Origin: Bog-473 sp963730785
GTDB taxonomy: Bacteria > Actinomycetota > Acidimicrobiia > Acidimicrobiales > RAAP-2
DNA: 64,000 nt
Assembly (NCBI GenBank): GCA_963730785.1
Contig: CAVSTF010000016.1
Coordinates: forward strand, 230,345 to 294,344
Reading direction: 5' to 3'
Shown: one piece after another, positions 35,712 to 44,908 of the stretch
Layout of the letters: every line of letters starts with the position of its first letter
Position numbering within the stretch: the first letter of the stretch is position 1
Position numbers and translations under genes: made by a program
The notes under the pieces: generated by a model
Told to the model about the DNA's origin: nothing
What the model saw: only the letters and a program-made list of their open reading frames with translations
Databases searched by the model: none

Positions 35712-36955
35712 ATGCACATCCTCCTGACTGAAGGGGCGGGACTCACCTCCCGCCAAGTGGCCACGTTGCTGGATCGCCGGGGACACCGGGTGTCCGCCGT
35801 GGTCTCCGACGACATCTGCCTGGCCCGTTTCACCCGCCATGTGAGTGCATTGCACCTGGTTCCCTCGTTCGGAGATGATCCTCTGGCCTGGTTCGAGGCC
35901 ACGCTCAAGGTGGCCCAGGACGAGGGCGTCGATGTGATCTTCCCGACGCAGGAGCAGGTGACCGTGCTGTCGCACCAGTTACCCCGCCTGATGGAGGCCC
36001 GTATCGCCACCGCCGTCCCACCGTTCGCGGCACTGCAACAGGTGCAGGACAAGCTGTCGGCTCTGCACACCCTGGAAGCACTCGACATTCCGCAGCCGCA
36101 CACCGTGGTGGTCCAGGACCCCTCCGAAGTGGCCGCTTGGGAGACCTTTCCCGCCTTCGTGAAGGCACCGGTCGGTACCGGTTCAGCCGGCGTGGTGTGC
36201 GCCCACAACGCCGTGGAGTTGGCCGATGCGGTGCAGCACTTCGTTGACGATGGTGCCCTGTCAGATGGCGGCGTGCTGGTCCAGGCATCGGTCATCGGCA
36301 CCTTCGTCATGGCCCAGTGTGTCTTTGATGCCGGCGTGTTGGTGGCCTTCCACGCCAACCAGCGCGTACAGGAGGGGGCCAAAGGCAGCGCCGTGCAACA
36401 AGCTCAGCGTGGAAGTGCCGGTACTGCGTGCGTACTTGGCGAAGCTGGGTGGGGCACTGGGCTGGCACGGCGCGCTCTCGGTGGATGCCATCGTCGCCGA
36501 TGGTCAGCCGTACGTGATTGACGTCAACGCCCGCCTGGTGGAACCCGGCAATGCCATGGCCTCGGGCACCGACATGGTCGGCGCCATGCTGGATGTCGCC
36601 CTCGGTCGCTTCGTCAACCCCGCCGCACATTCGAAGACCGGCGTGCGCACCCATCAGCTCTTGATGGCCATCCTGGGTCAGGCCCAACTCACCGGCCGTC
36701 GACGTGCCGTGTGTCGTGAGGTCTTCCGAGCCGCCACCCGCCGCGGGGTGTACGCCGGCTCAACCGAAGAGCTGTGCCCCATGAAGGGCGACTGGCGCAC
36801 CGTCTTGCTGCCGGTGGCGGCATTGGTGGCGACGCTTGATTCGTCCCGCCTGGTGGCAGCTGTTCACCGACGGTGCGGTGTCCCGCTATGCCATTTCGCC
36901 AGCGGGGTGGCGAACCTTGCGGTCCACGCCCGAACTCAGCGCAGCAGCCGCTTGA
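35712..36955 (+). CDS. ATP-grasp domain carboxylate-amine ligase-like protein (frameshifted)
   Basis: About 413 aa reconstructed. The N-terminal Rossmann-like domain is MHILLTEGAGLTSRQVATLL. The ATP-grasp core carries VIFPTQEQVTVLSHQLPRLM, DKLSALHTLEALDIPQPHTV and FPAFVKAPVGTGSAGV (the flexible P-loop and lysine), and the metal-binding block is YVIDVNARLVEPGNAMASG. A shift near 36390 joins the two main frames, and another near 36850 restores an end of FTDGAVSRYAISPAGW. ATP-grasp enzymes form C-N or C-S bonds through acyl-phosphates; the substrate is unknown. Its 3' end overlaps the convergent GNAT gene by 20 bases. No typical biosynthetic partner adjoins it. Confidence 0.7.
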
Positions 36956-37388
36956 ATCCAGTGTGAGAGGGCTCGAAGCCCAGCGCCTCATAGAAGCGGT
37001 GCGCATCGGGTCGATCGTTGTTGCTGGTCAATTGGATCCGGTAGCAACCAAGCTGGGTGGCGGCATCGATGGCATGTCGCATGAGGGTGGATCCGATGCC
37101 ATGACTGCGCCAATCGGGATGCACGTGCACCGACTCGACTTCGGCACACAGTCCTCCCCGTGACTGCAGGTGCCGGAAGACGATGAGCTGACAGGCGCCA
37201 ACGACCTGTCCCTCGGATTCGGCCACCAACAGACCGCCGGGTCGTTGTTCGATCTCGGAAAAGGCGGCTTGGTAGGGCGCCATATCGGTGGCGTCCTCCT
37301 TGCCCGCCGCTAACGAGCCGTGGTCGAAGAGCTCGACAATCCGAGGGAGATCCTCTGCCGTCGCCGGCCGCACCACTACCTCGCTCAA
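36936..37388 (-). CDS. GNAT-family N-acetyltransferase, 150 aa
   Basis: The GNAT fold is clear: VVVRPATAEDLPRIVELFD at the N-terminus, then VAESEGQVVGACQLIVF, and AEVESVHVHPDWRSHGIGST, which is the acetyl-CoA-binding motif A with the R-x-x-G-x-G/A pattern (WRSHGIGSTL). Motif B is YEALGFEPSHTGFKRLL. The substrate is unknown. ATGA overlap with the DinB gene (37385-37388) shows an operon. Confidence 0.85.
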   Translation of the reverse strand: MSEVVVRPATAEDLPRIVELFDHGSLAAGKEDATDMAPYQAAFSEIEQRPGGLLVAESEGQVVGACQLIVFRHLQSRGGLCAEVESVHVHPDWRSHGIGSTLMRHAIDAATQLGCYRIQLTSNNDRPDAHRFYEALGFEPSHTGFKRLLR

Positions 37389-37888
37389 GTCGACTCGAAG
37401 ATCCGGGCGACGTCCTGACGATGGTGGATCAGTTCATGAAGTGTGTGGTGGCCGACCCACGTCACGTCACGCCGGCTTGGATCCGGAAAGCCGTAGATCA
37501 GAGAGCGATGCCACTGCTCCTCGGTGAGGGTCCGAAGCAGACTGGTGAACATGGCAGACGCCATCGTGAGTTGCTGGCTCACTTCAGTCGAACTTTGGGT
37601 GTTGTAGCCATCAAGCGCCACACGTTCCTCGCGGTACATGGGCTTGAAGGACGGCTCCTCCTCGACCAGCGCCACGAACAAACGATCCCGTTGCATGAAC
37701 AACACGTCACGCACGTGGCAGGCGTATTCCAGCGGGGACCATTCCTCAGGTTCCCGGCGGCGGCGAACCACAGATTCGTTGGGCGCCAACACCGTGGCGA
37801 AGTCGGCCGCTCCCCGCTCAATGGCATCCGGCAACTCGTGGTGGGGCAAGAGCCCATAGGTGAATCCACACTCGTCGCAGGTGTCCAT
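37385..37888 (-). CDS. DinB-family protein with N-terminal CxxC
   Basis: A protein of 167 aa of the DinB_2/mycothiol-dependent-type four-helix bundle. WSPLEYACHVRDVLFMQRDR, with the first metal-ligand His, and HTLHELIHHRQDVARI, with the histidine cluster, are conserved positions. A short zinc-knuckle-like N-terminus (CDECGFTYGLLPHHEL) is distinctive. The family binds a metal and includes thiol transferases; no substrate can be assigned. Translationally coupled to the GNAT gene. Confidence 0.8.
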   Translation of the reverse strand: MDTCDECGFTYGLLPHHELPDAIERGAADFATVLAPNESVVRRRREPEEWSPLEYACHVRDVLFMQRDRLFVALVEEEPSFKPMYREERVALDGYNTQSSTEVSQQLTMASAMFTSLLRTLTEEQWHRSLIYGFPDPSRRDVTWVGHHTLHELIHHRQDVARIFEST

Positions 37889-37913
37889 GACCCACTCATT
37901 GTGACTCAGGTGA

Positions 37914-38129
37914 TCAATGAGCGCGTTCTCTCACCTGCAGGGTCAATGCCCGGCGCGGGCAATCACGGGCGGCCCGTTTGGCGGCCGCGACCAGTTCGTC
38001 GGGCAGCGGATTGCCATTGACGCAGGGATAGCCCCACTCGTCGAGCGTGATGGCTTCGGGCAACAATTCGGCGCAATAGCCGTAGGCGTCGCAGGCCACA
38101 GGGTCGATGGTGATGCGAAGCGCACTCAT
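37914..38129 (-). CDS. Small [3Fe-4S]/[4Fe-4S]-type ferredoxin, 71 aa
   Basis: From ATG 38129: ITIDPVACDAYGYCAELLPE then WGYPCVNG and AARDCPRRAL. The Cys pattern CxxxxxC...CP is that of single-cluster ferredoxins serving P450s and other oxygenases in actinobacteria. It starts one base after the stop of the NuoF-like gene and is the last gene of the redox operon. Its role is to carry electrons between the NuoF-like flavoprotein and an acceptor, inferred from the operon. Confidence 0.8.
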   Translation of the reverse strand: MSALRITIDPVACDAYGYCAELLPEAITLDEWGYPCVNGNPLPDELVAAAKRAARDCPRRALTLQVRERAH

Positions 38130-38130
38130 T

Positions 38131-39376
38131 TCACGGCACCGCCGGCGTGAACTGACGGGCAATGCAGGGCGCACCGGCCTGATGGGCCGCCACTTCCGGG
38201 GCGAACACATCCAGCGCACTGCGCACCATGCGCACCACGCCATCCGGATGTCGACAGGCTCCCCGACCGTCGACTTCACCGAGTCGACGTTCGATGCGTT
38301 CCCGCCATTGAGCATCGGCTCGGCCGGCACTGAGCTGGAACAGATCCTCGGCGATGGCCGGAAGACCAAACGCGCAGGGACCGCATTGCCCGGAACTCTG
38401 GGCGGCCATGTACTGGGCGATTCGAGCCGTCTCGCAGACGCCGCATCGATCGGCGCCCAGCGCGACCACCACGCCGACGCCGGCGGTGGCGCCGATCGTT
38501 CGCAATGGAATGGATGCGTACGGCGTAGCTGAAGTAGCGGGGCGGCACCCAGGCCCCGGCGTAGCCACCGACCAGGAGGGCTCGGAGCTCTGACGTGGGA
38601 GTGCCCCGAGCTACCACTTCATGGAGCGGTGTGCCGCAGGGCACTTCGATGACGCCGGGTTGGGCGACCGAGCCCGAAATGGTGATCAACATGGTGCCGG
38701 GTTCCTCCGGCACGCCGCGGGATCGAAACGCCTCGGACCCGAAACGACCAATAAGGGCGACGTGGGCCAGCGTCTCGGCATTGTGAACCAGCAACCGCTC
38801 CTTACCGAGGCGCAGCGGTATGCCCTTGTCGGGTCGATACGAAGGGAGCGACCGGCCCGACGCAATCCATTCGGAGAGCGCCGACTCTTCACCGGCCACG
38901 AAGCGGTCCGGGGGGCGGACCATGGTCACCGGCAGGTGTGAGTAGGCAGCGCGTTCGCGCTCAGCGACGGCACGTTGCACCGCCTCGGCCACCTGGTCTC
39001 GCCCCGTCGGAACGCAGACCACGATTCGCTGGGCACCGCTGGCCAGGGCGAGCAGCAAGGCACCATCGAGCACGAGGTGCGGTGAGCGGATGAGCAAGAC
39101 CTTGTCTTTGTGGCTGGCCGGCTCACCCTCCATGCCGTTGACGACGAGGACACCTGGGCCGGCGTGGTGAGACGTGGCGGCCAGCTTGAGGGCGGCAGGA
39201 AACGCAGCGCCGCCTCGTCCGGCCAGTCCCGAGGCGCTGAGCTCGGTCCAGAAAGAGGCCGCCCAATCGGGACTCGATGCATGAGGCAACGGTCCCAGTG
39301 AGCGGACATGGCCGTCCAGGTCGGCCGGGTGACCCAACAGCCGGTGCTGGTTGATCGGGGTGAGTGTGTCAGCCAT
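38131..39376 (-). CDS. NuoF-like NADH-binding flavoprotein (one frameshift)
   Basis: About 415 aa reconstructed. The Complex I 51-kDa-type flavin domain is GLAGRGGAAFPAALKL (GRGGAGFP block), then VLVVNGMEGEPASHKDKVLL (the N-G-x-E-x-E/P block), VRPPDRFVAGEESALSEWI, and the SLBB domain with VAQPGVIEVPCGTPLHEV. A shift near 38520 leads to the Fe-S part CGVCETARIAQYM and SSGQCGPCAFGLPAIAEDL, an SxxCGxC-type N3 cluster motif. It probably oxidises NADH using FMN. The stop overlaps nothing; its start overlaps the ferric-reductase-like gene by 8 bases. The N-terminal HxxxGxxPxG block of NuoF is divergent. Confidence 0.8.
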
Positions 39377-39956
39377 GACGAGCCGCTTCTTCTAGTGCGC
39401 CCGTCACCGGCAACCGCACCGGTACCGGTCGATGGGAGACGGCCTGCAGACGCCACAGCAAGGCCAGACCCACCGAAAGAATGCAGGCCACACCCAGCGC
39501 GATGACCCATGACTCGCCGGCATCGGTGCCCATGCCGAAGGTGTGGGCGAGCGCCACCGGCCAACTCAGATAGGCCAACCAATGGACGGCCCGCCAGGTG
39601 CCGGGCTTCATCCGGGACCGCAACAGGCTGGAGACGAAGACGGCCACCATGAGGTCGAGTGCGACCGTGCCGATCCCCACCCAGAGGCGGTCGTAGGAAG
39701 ACGTGAACGGGATCAGGATGGAGGCCCAGCTGATGGTGACAAACGTATCGAGCACGCTGGTCAACACATGGAGGGCCAGGAACACCACCGAGAGCATGGA
39801 AACACGACGGTGGATCTCCTGCTGGGCGAATCCCGGCCAGTTGCGGGCGCGGGCCCGATTGACCGTGGCGATACCGAGCACCATGGTGGCGGTCAGGAGG
39901 ACCAGGGCCACGATGCCAGTCGACCGGGTGGCGTACCAAAGCCAGGTCGAGCTCAC
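39369..39956 (-). CDS. Ferric-reductase-like transmembrane domain protein, 195 aa
   Basis: GTG 39956 overlaps the ApbE stop (GTGA), which decides the start: WLWYATRSTGIVALVLLTAT. Six hydrophobic segments are visible. HRRVSMLSVVFLALHVLTSV and WRAVHWLAYLSWPVALAHTF hold histidines of a b-type haem pair, as in PF01794 proteins (MsrQ/Fre-type). It lacks the FAD/NAD-binding domain, so it needs partners. Role inferred: transmembrane electron carrier between the NuoF-like flavoprotein and an external acceptor. Confidence 0.8.
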   Translation of the reverse strand: MSSTWLWYATRSTGIVALVLLTATMVLGIATVNRARARNWPGFAQQEIHRRVSMLSVVFLALHVLTSVLDTFVTISWASILIPFTSSYDRLWVGIGTVALDLMVAVFVSSLLRSRMKPGTWRAVHWLAYLSWPVALAHTFGMGTDAGESWVIALGVACILSVGLALLWRLQAVSHRPVPVRLPVTGALEEAARHG

Positions 39957-40906
39957 ACTGAGTCCCGGGGCCAACCGTTGAGCGACACGATCCTCCGGCC
40001 GTCCTGACGGACCAGCCGCATAGGCAATGAGCACCCGATGAGGCGCTCGAGGGCCGACCAACCCCACACCATGGCGGCGGTGGTCATGGCATTGGCCTCC
40101 ACGCAACTGGCGGCGCACGCCGAAACGACCGACCAATACGGATCCACGCAGTCGCCCGTCTCGGGATTGATGAGGTGATTGACCGGGCGATCCCCGGCGA
40201 CCCAGGTGCGGACGCTCGGCGCAGAGCTGGCCAGCCCCCCATGATGGATGGCGACCACCTGGTCGACTTCGTTAGCAGAAGCGGCAGAACGTTCAGCAAT
40301 CCCGATGGCCCAGCCCCCTGGTGGCGGAGAGCCGGCCGCCGCGACATCGCCGCCGATACAGACGAGGACGCCTGAACCGATCACTTCAGCAATGCGGGCC
40401 GCCGATCGGTCGGCGACGAGCGCCTTGGCCGAAGCGCCCAGATCGAGGCGAACGCCCCGAGGAATCCGGACCGTCCGCTGCTGATGATTGAGCTGGACGT
40501 GCTGGTAACCCACCACCGGACCCAGGGCGCTGGGGGGCACGGGCGGTCGATCGACAACTTGGCTGAAGTCCCGGTCGTAACCGAGGCGCGCAATCGCATT
40601 CCCGACCGTCGGATCAACCGCCCCGCCGGTCTGCTGGGCCACCGCACAGGCCACACTCAAGGCGTCGAACAACAGCGTGCTGATACGCACCGACTGACCG
40701 GCGTGGTCATGCACCATCTGCAGTTCCGAGTCGGCCCGGAACCGACTGCAGGCCCGGTCAATGGCATCGACCTCGTCACGCAGGACGGCTTCTGCCGCAT
40801 CGGCCCGAGACGGATCCTGCACAATGACAGTGGCCTGGGTGCCGATGGCGGCGAACGAACGCTCCACCGTGGTGGCCGCCGTCGCCTCATCAATGGCGGT
40901 CGTCAT
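39953..40906 (-). CDS. apbE: FAD:protein FMN transferase, ApbE family
   Basis: About 317 aa from ATG 40906 (MTTAIDEATAATTVERSF). Characteristic blocks: AIGTQATVIVQDP, AEAVLRDEVDAIDRACSRFR, SELQMVHDHAG, VRLDLGASAKALVADRSAAR with the FAD-binding DLGxxAKG variant, GVLVCIGGDVAAAG and RPVNHLINPETGDCVDPYWS with the His/Asn-metal residues. ApbE transfers FMN from FAD to a Thr of extracytoplasmic proteins; family knowledge. It overlaps both neighbours by 4 bases, showing tight coupling with the small membrane protein and the ferric-reductase-like gene. Confidence 0.9.
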   Translation of the reverse strand: MTTAIDEATAATTVERSFAAIGTQATVIVQDPSRADAAEAVLRDEVDAIDRACSRFRADSELQMVHDHAGQSVRISTLLFDALSVACAVAQQTGGAVDPTVGNAIARLGYDRDFSQVVDRPPVPPSALGPVVGYQHVQLNHQQRTVRIPRGVRLDLGASAKALVADRSAARIAEVIGSGVLVCIGGDVAAAGSPPPGGWAIGIAERSAASANEVDQVVAIHHGGLASSAPSVRTWVAGDRPVNHLINPETGDCVDPYWSVVSACAASCVEANAMTTAAMVWGWSALERLIGCSLPMRLVRQDGRRIVSLNGWPRDSV

Positions 40907-41211
40907 GAAGAACTTCCGCCGGATGTCACGTGAGGTGATGTCGTCGTGGTCGTGGGTGCGACGGTGGTGGTTGTCGTGGCTGAGCTGACGCTCGATGATG
41001 AACCAGACGTTGCGGGGGTCGTGGCCACTGAGGAAGTGGTGTGGGTGGTTTGGGTGGTGGTTGAACTCGAGCCGGGATGCTCGTTGGCCACGATGACGCC
41101 GAAGAGAGCGGCGCCTCCGGTGGCTGCGACGACGGCCGTTCCGGTCAACCGCCGCAGCCGCAGCTTGGCCCGTTGCCGGCTGGCTTGGCTTGGGGAGACG
41201 TCCTCTGACAT
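40903..41211 (-). CDS. Small membrane protein with a Ser/Thr-rich outside tail, 102 aa
   Basis: From ATG 41211: a basic lead (RQRAKLRLRRL), one membrane segment (TAVVAATGGAALFGVIVA), then a tail made almost only of Ser, Thr and Ala (TTTQTTHTTSSVATTPATSG ... TTTTTVAPTTTTTSP), ending HVTSGGSSS. It overlaps the apbE start by 4 bases. Positive-inside logic puts the tail outside. Position in front of apbE suggests that it is the ApbE target or an assembly partner, but no recognisable FMN-binding domain is present. Low-complexity tail; no homology-based function. Confidence 0.6.
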   Translation of the reverse strand: MSEDVSPSQASRQRAKLRLRRLTGTAVVAATGGAALFGVIVANEHPGSSSTTTQTTHTTSSVATTPATSGSSSSVSSATTTTTVAPTTTTTSPHVTSGGSSS

Positions 41212-41302
41212 GGACCCATCCCACCACTGCGGTTTCGACCCCCGCCCAATCCGCACTGTGAGCCGGCTGAGACTTTCGGCGCCAACTTGGCGTTTATGGT
41301 GA

Positions 41303-41818
41303 ATGGCCATGCGTTTCGACTTCGAATCCACCCAGTCCTGCGTCTGGATCAATGCCCGATCAAGCCTGCACCCCATCAATACCGAGACTCGCGGCCTGAC
41401 CGGCTGGTGCGATGTCACCGCAGAGGAGGATGGTTCGCTCACTTTCGCGGATCACGTCGGTGGCCGGCTGGAGCTGAATGCAGAATTGCTGTCGTCGGGC
41501 AACCAGCTCTACGACCGGGAGCTGCGGCGGCGGATTGACGCCAGGCGATTCCCATCCATCGATGGGCAGATCACCCAGGTCCAAAAAACCGACACCCCTG
41601 ACCGATACCTGGTCACCGGGGACCTCACCTTTCACGGTCGCACCAAGTCCTTCACGCACGAAATGACCATTGTGGTGACGGGCAATACCATTGAACTGAA
41701 GGGTGAGTACGTCTTCGACATTCGGGAATTCAACATGAAGCCTCCGAGCATGTTGATGGTGAAGGTGTATCCCGAAGTGGCCGTTCGAGTGGAACTGCAG
41801 GGCGTCGCCGCCGAATGA
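41303..41818 (+). CDS. YceI-like protein
   Basis: A protein of 171 aa from ATG 41303 (MAMRFDFESTQSCVWINARS). The lipocalin-like YceI beta barrel shows GGRLELNAELLSSGNQLYDR, RRRIDARRFPSIDGQITQV, DRYLVTGDLTFHGRTKSFTH and VFDIREFNMKPPSMLMVKVY. YceI proteins bind isoprenoid quinone-type ligands. No signal peptide is seen, so it is cytoplasmic here, as in some actinobacterial members. Its stop overlaps the start of the GNAT gene at 41815 (ATGA), and it is divergent from the redox operon by 91 bases. Confidence 0.8.
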   Translation: MAMRFDFESTQSCVWINARSSLHPINTETRGLTGWCDVTAEEDGSLTFADHVGGRLELNAELLSSGNQLYDRELRRRIDARRFPSIDGQITQVQKTDTPDRYLVTGDLTFHGRTKSFTHEMTIVVTGNTIELKGEYVFDIREFNMKPPSMLMVKVYPEVAVRVELQGVAAE

Positions 41819-42262
41819 ACCGCTGGGACGGGCCGGACGGTCATTGGATCAGCGATGATCCCGGACTGCTGCAAGTGGACCGGGTGCACCAATGGCTCTC
41901 CGAAGAGAGCTACTGGGCCAAGGGGCGACCGCTCGATGTCACGGTGCGAGCCATTGCCGGACTCGATCAGCCTTGGCCTGTATAACGGCGACGATGTCCA
42001 AATAGGTTTCTGCCGTTGGGTGACCGACGGCGCCACATTCGCCTGGCTGTGCGATGTCTTTGTGGACGATTCGGCGCGTGGCCACGGACTGGGCGTTTTC
42101 CTTATTGAGGTGGCGACCACTCATCCGACCGTCATCGGCTTGCGCATGCTTCTCGGTACCGGTGATGCCCACGGTCTCTACGCCAAGTTTGGGTTCACCC
42201 CGGTACAAGCGCCTGATCGCCTCATGGAGATCTGGAAGGGCGGACCTCCGCCGGTCGGCTGA
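41815..42262 (+). CDS. GNAT-family N-acetyltransferase (one frameshift)
   Basis: ATG 41815 gives MNRWDGPDGHWISDDPGLLQ. After a shift near 41950 the protein continues with SLGLYNGDDVQIGFCRWVTD, WLCDVFVDDSARGHGLGVFL (acetyl-CoA-binding RGxGxG variant), MLLGTGDAHGLYAKFGFTPV and MEIWKGGPPP. The total of about 148 aa is normal for this GNAT subgroup. The start overlaps the YceI stop by ATGA. Its stop abuts the convergent transporter gene. Confidence 0.75.
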
Positions 42263-43418
42263 CTACGCCACGGCCAAGCAGACCAGCGCCACGGCCATCG
42301 CCAGAGGTGCCAACACCAAACCGAGTCGAGTGGCACGCCACAGCGACGGGTTGGCGCCATTGGACTTGGCCACCCGGAACCACAGAAACCAGGCCAGTGA
42401 ACCAGTGACGAAGAGATTCGGTCCCACGTTCAATCCGACCAAGAGCTGCGCCGGGTGATTGGTGTGATGAGCGGCCAGCAACGAGGCCGCCGGCAGGTTG
42501 TTCAGCAGGACGGCAGCCAAGGCCGCGATCACCGCCGTGGCCACTCCCCCTGACCGGGCCAGCTCATGCGAGGGGTACGTCCACACCCGGCCCAGCGTCC
42601 CCATGGCCACGGCCAGCCCGTACAGCCCGATGAGCACCGGACCGCCGAGCACTTCCACAGCTGCGTGCACGTCCTGGCGTCGTTGGACCAATCGGATGGT
42701 CATGAGCACGAGCCCAAGGCCAGCCACGGGAAGGGCGGGGGACGACAAGGCCACCGTGAGGATGGTGGCCACCAGCACGCCAAGCGCTCCCAATCCGAAG
42801 TGGAACGAGGAAGTCTCGACCCGAAGTACTGATGCTGATGCCAGTTGATCGCCGACCCCATATCGTGAGGCCAAGCGCAGTGGCCACCGTCGCACCAATG
42901 GCCGCCGGTGCCATCAACGACACAAAGGAGCTACCCGAGCGGCCGCCGTTGGCCAACACGATCAAGTTCGTCAGGTTTGACCCGGGGAGAAAGAGCGAGC
43001 TGGCATTGGCCATGAAGATCGATGCGTAGAGAAACGGTGCGATGGCGGATCCTCGTCTTCGGGCCATGGCGATCAATACGGGAGTCAGGAAGACCACGGC
43101 GGTATCGAGGTTGAGCGAGGCCGTGACGACCACCAGGGCAATCAGGGCGCCCAGGTAGGTGGCGACGCCGCTACGTGAGAGTCCGGCCAGCCAGTCGCCG
43201 GCCGCGTTGAAGATGCCATCGTTCGCCGCCACGGATCCGACCAGCAAGAGCCCGGCCACCAGCACAAACGGCGGCCAGACCTGGTCGGCCGCTCGGTGAG
43301 CCGCCAAGGGGGCCGACACCACGCAGGCCAGCGCGGCCGCAATACCGATGGGGGCAAGGAGATACGTGAGCGGCAACTTCGGTGTCGAAGCGACCTTCAT
43401 ATGCGTCGTCTCGGACAT
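42263..43418 (-). CDS. ArsB/SLC13-type ion transporter (one frameshift)
   Basis: About 384 aa with ten or more hydrophobic segments. Conserved blocks are SLNLDTAVVFLTPVLIAMAR, SLFLPGSNLTNLIVLANGG and AAVLLNNLPAASLLAAHHTN, the paired NLT/NNLPA-type motifs of the ion-transporter superfamily that includes ArsB arsenite pumps. A shift near 42825 joins the two large frames. Start choices are ATG 43418 (MSETTHMKVAST) or 43400; neither has a strong site. The transported ion is unknown: arsenite, dicarboxylate or Na+/H+ are possible. No arsR, arsC or arsA lies nearby. Confidence 0.75.
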
Positions 43419-43531
43419 CCCGCTGGGAGCGATACCCACATAAGCCGCAACTGACACCCACGATGCAGTGCGCATGATTTCGGAAAACGGGGGTAAGTAC
43501 GAAATGAAGCAAGCCCAATGGAGGTGGCGAC

Positions 43532-44145
43532 ATGAAGAACGTGCATGACTTGGAGAAGGAAGGTACCGCCCTCGATGTACTCGAGGAAGAGGACCGCAGA
43601 CTGCAGGAACTGTTCGCCCGCCTCGACCAAAATAGGGGCACCGAAGTTGAAGAGCGGTCGGCGTACGGCGACACGGCCAAGCAGCTCATCCGCCACATGG
43701 CCAACCGGGAAGCCGCCTGCATGATGTGGTCGAGGGCATGAGCGATCTCACTGGACTGACCGACATCGTGGACCGTATGGACCTCAACACTGAGGATCGT
43801 CGTCAACTGATCAGCGAGGCCGAGGGCATGTCCCGAGGTGTGCAGGGGATCAACCTCAACACCGGTCAGGACTTCCACTCGGTGGTGGCAGAGCTGGCCG
43901 ATCTCCTGATCTCAGAGATCGAATGGGAGCTGTCTCATGCCATCCCGACCATTCGCGACACCACCAACTCGGCTCTCAGAACCGATGCCCTCCACAGTGC
44001 CAGCCATACCAAGAAGCACGCGCCCACCAACCTGGATCCCAACGGTCCTCGTTGGTACGAGCGGGCGCCGGTGCTGTCCCGCCTCGTGACCATTTACGAC
44101 CACCTACGCGACTTTCCGCGGGCTCAAAAGGGAGCCCGGGACTAA
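43532..44145 (+). CDS. Hemerythrin-like HHE protein (one frameshift)
   Basis: ATG 43532 has GGAGGTGGCGAC in front. The first part, ALDVLEEEDRRLQELFARLD and DTAKQLIRHMANREAA, has the first half of a four-helix bundle. After a shift near 43725 it continues MSDLTGLTDIVDRMDLNTED, DLLISEIEWELSHAIPTIRD and LSRLVTIYDHLRDFPRAQKG. About 204 aa. The HHE-type histidine and glutamate placement is partly present but incomplete, so iron binding is likely but not certain. It is divergent from the transporter gene at 43418. Confidence 0.6.
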
Positions 44146-44173
44146 GGCTCTAAAGAAGTAACGGTTTCGGCGG

Positions 44174-44908
44174 TCAGCCGTCGCGTCGGGAGAACGCGAT
44201 GGCGCCGCCGAGGGTCACCAATATCGCTACGCCTACCATGGTCAACGCGGCTGCCCAAGTCCCAGCTGGAAACGTCTGGCTCGTAGGGAGGTTGGTGCCC
44301 CCGACGATTTCAGTGACAACGGTGCCCGGACTGGCGCCCACAATCCAGGGTTGCAATCCACCGAGCAAACCGCTGGCCGCCTTGGGGAGTAGAAGGATCA
44401 CGACCACAATGACGATGGACGCGCTCGGTGATCGAGTCATGAGGCCAACACTGACGCCGATGACGGCGACGGCAATGACGGCGATCACGACGCCGACTAA
44501 CAAGGCTGGATTTCCCACCCCATAAGTTCCTGGTGCTCGGACACCAAGGACCACGAGTAACGCAATGGCGGCGGAGAGCAGGCCGCCGACCGCCGTGGTG
44601 GCTGCGGTAGCTCCCAACTTGGCCAAGTAGAGAGTGGATCGTCGGGGAACCATCGACAAGCTGGCCACCATGGTGCCTTGGGCGTATTCGCCGGCGGCGA
44701 TGGTGGCGCTCCACACGCCGAAGGCCAGAAGACCAGCCAGCGTCCCGATCGCCGCCGCGCTGGTTGAGCTTTGCCCGGCGTTCAGACCGCCGGTGGCGAC
44801 CACGAGGAAGGAGATGGTGGGAATAGCCAACAGAGCCAAGATGGCGCTGATCCATTGCCCCTTCACCGTGGCGAACTTCAGCATCTCGGCGCGCCAGGCG
44901 AATCTCAT
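44174..44908 (-). CDS. ABC-2-type transporter permease, 244 aa
   Basis: Six transmembrane helices in the ABC2 pattern: WISAILALLAIPTISFLVVA, IGTLAGLLAFGVWSATIAAG, VGGLLSAAIALLVVLGV, GVVIAVIAVAVIGVSVGLMT and IVIVVVILLLPKAASGLLGG, then VGVAILVTLGGAIAF. The motif EYAQGTMVASLSMVPRR between helices 2 and 3 is typical of such permeases. It is coupled to the ATPase by ATGA (44905-44908). The substrate is unknown. Confidence 0.85.
   Translation of the reverse strand: MRFAWRAEMLKFATVKGQWISAILALLAIPTISFLVVATGGLNAGQSSTSAAAIGTLAGLLAFGVWSATIAAGEYAQGTMVASLSMVPRRSTLYLAKLGATAATTAVGGLLSAAIALLVVLGVRAPGTYGVGNPALLVGVVIAVIAVAVIGVSVGLMTRSPSASIVIVVVILLLPKAASGLLGGLQPWIVGASPGTVVTEIVGGTNLPTSQTFPAGTWAAALTMVGVAILVTLGGAIAFSRRDG

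Noticed and set aside
42263..43418. Arsenic-resistance operon
   Set aside because: Only an ArsB-like fold is present; no ArsR, ArsC, ArsA or ArsM lies near, so the ion is left open.
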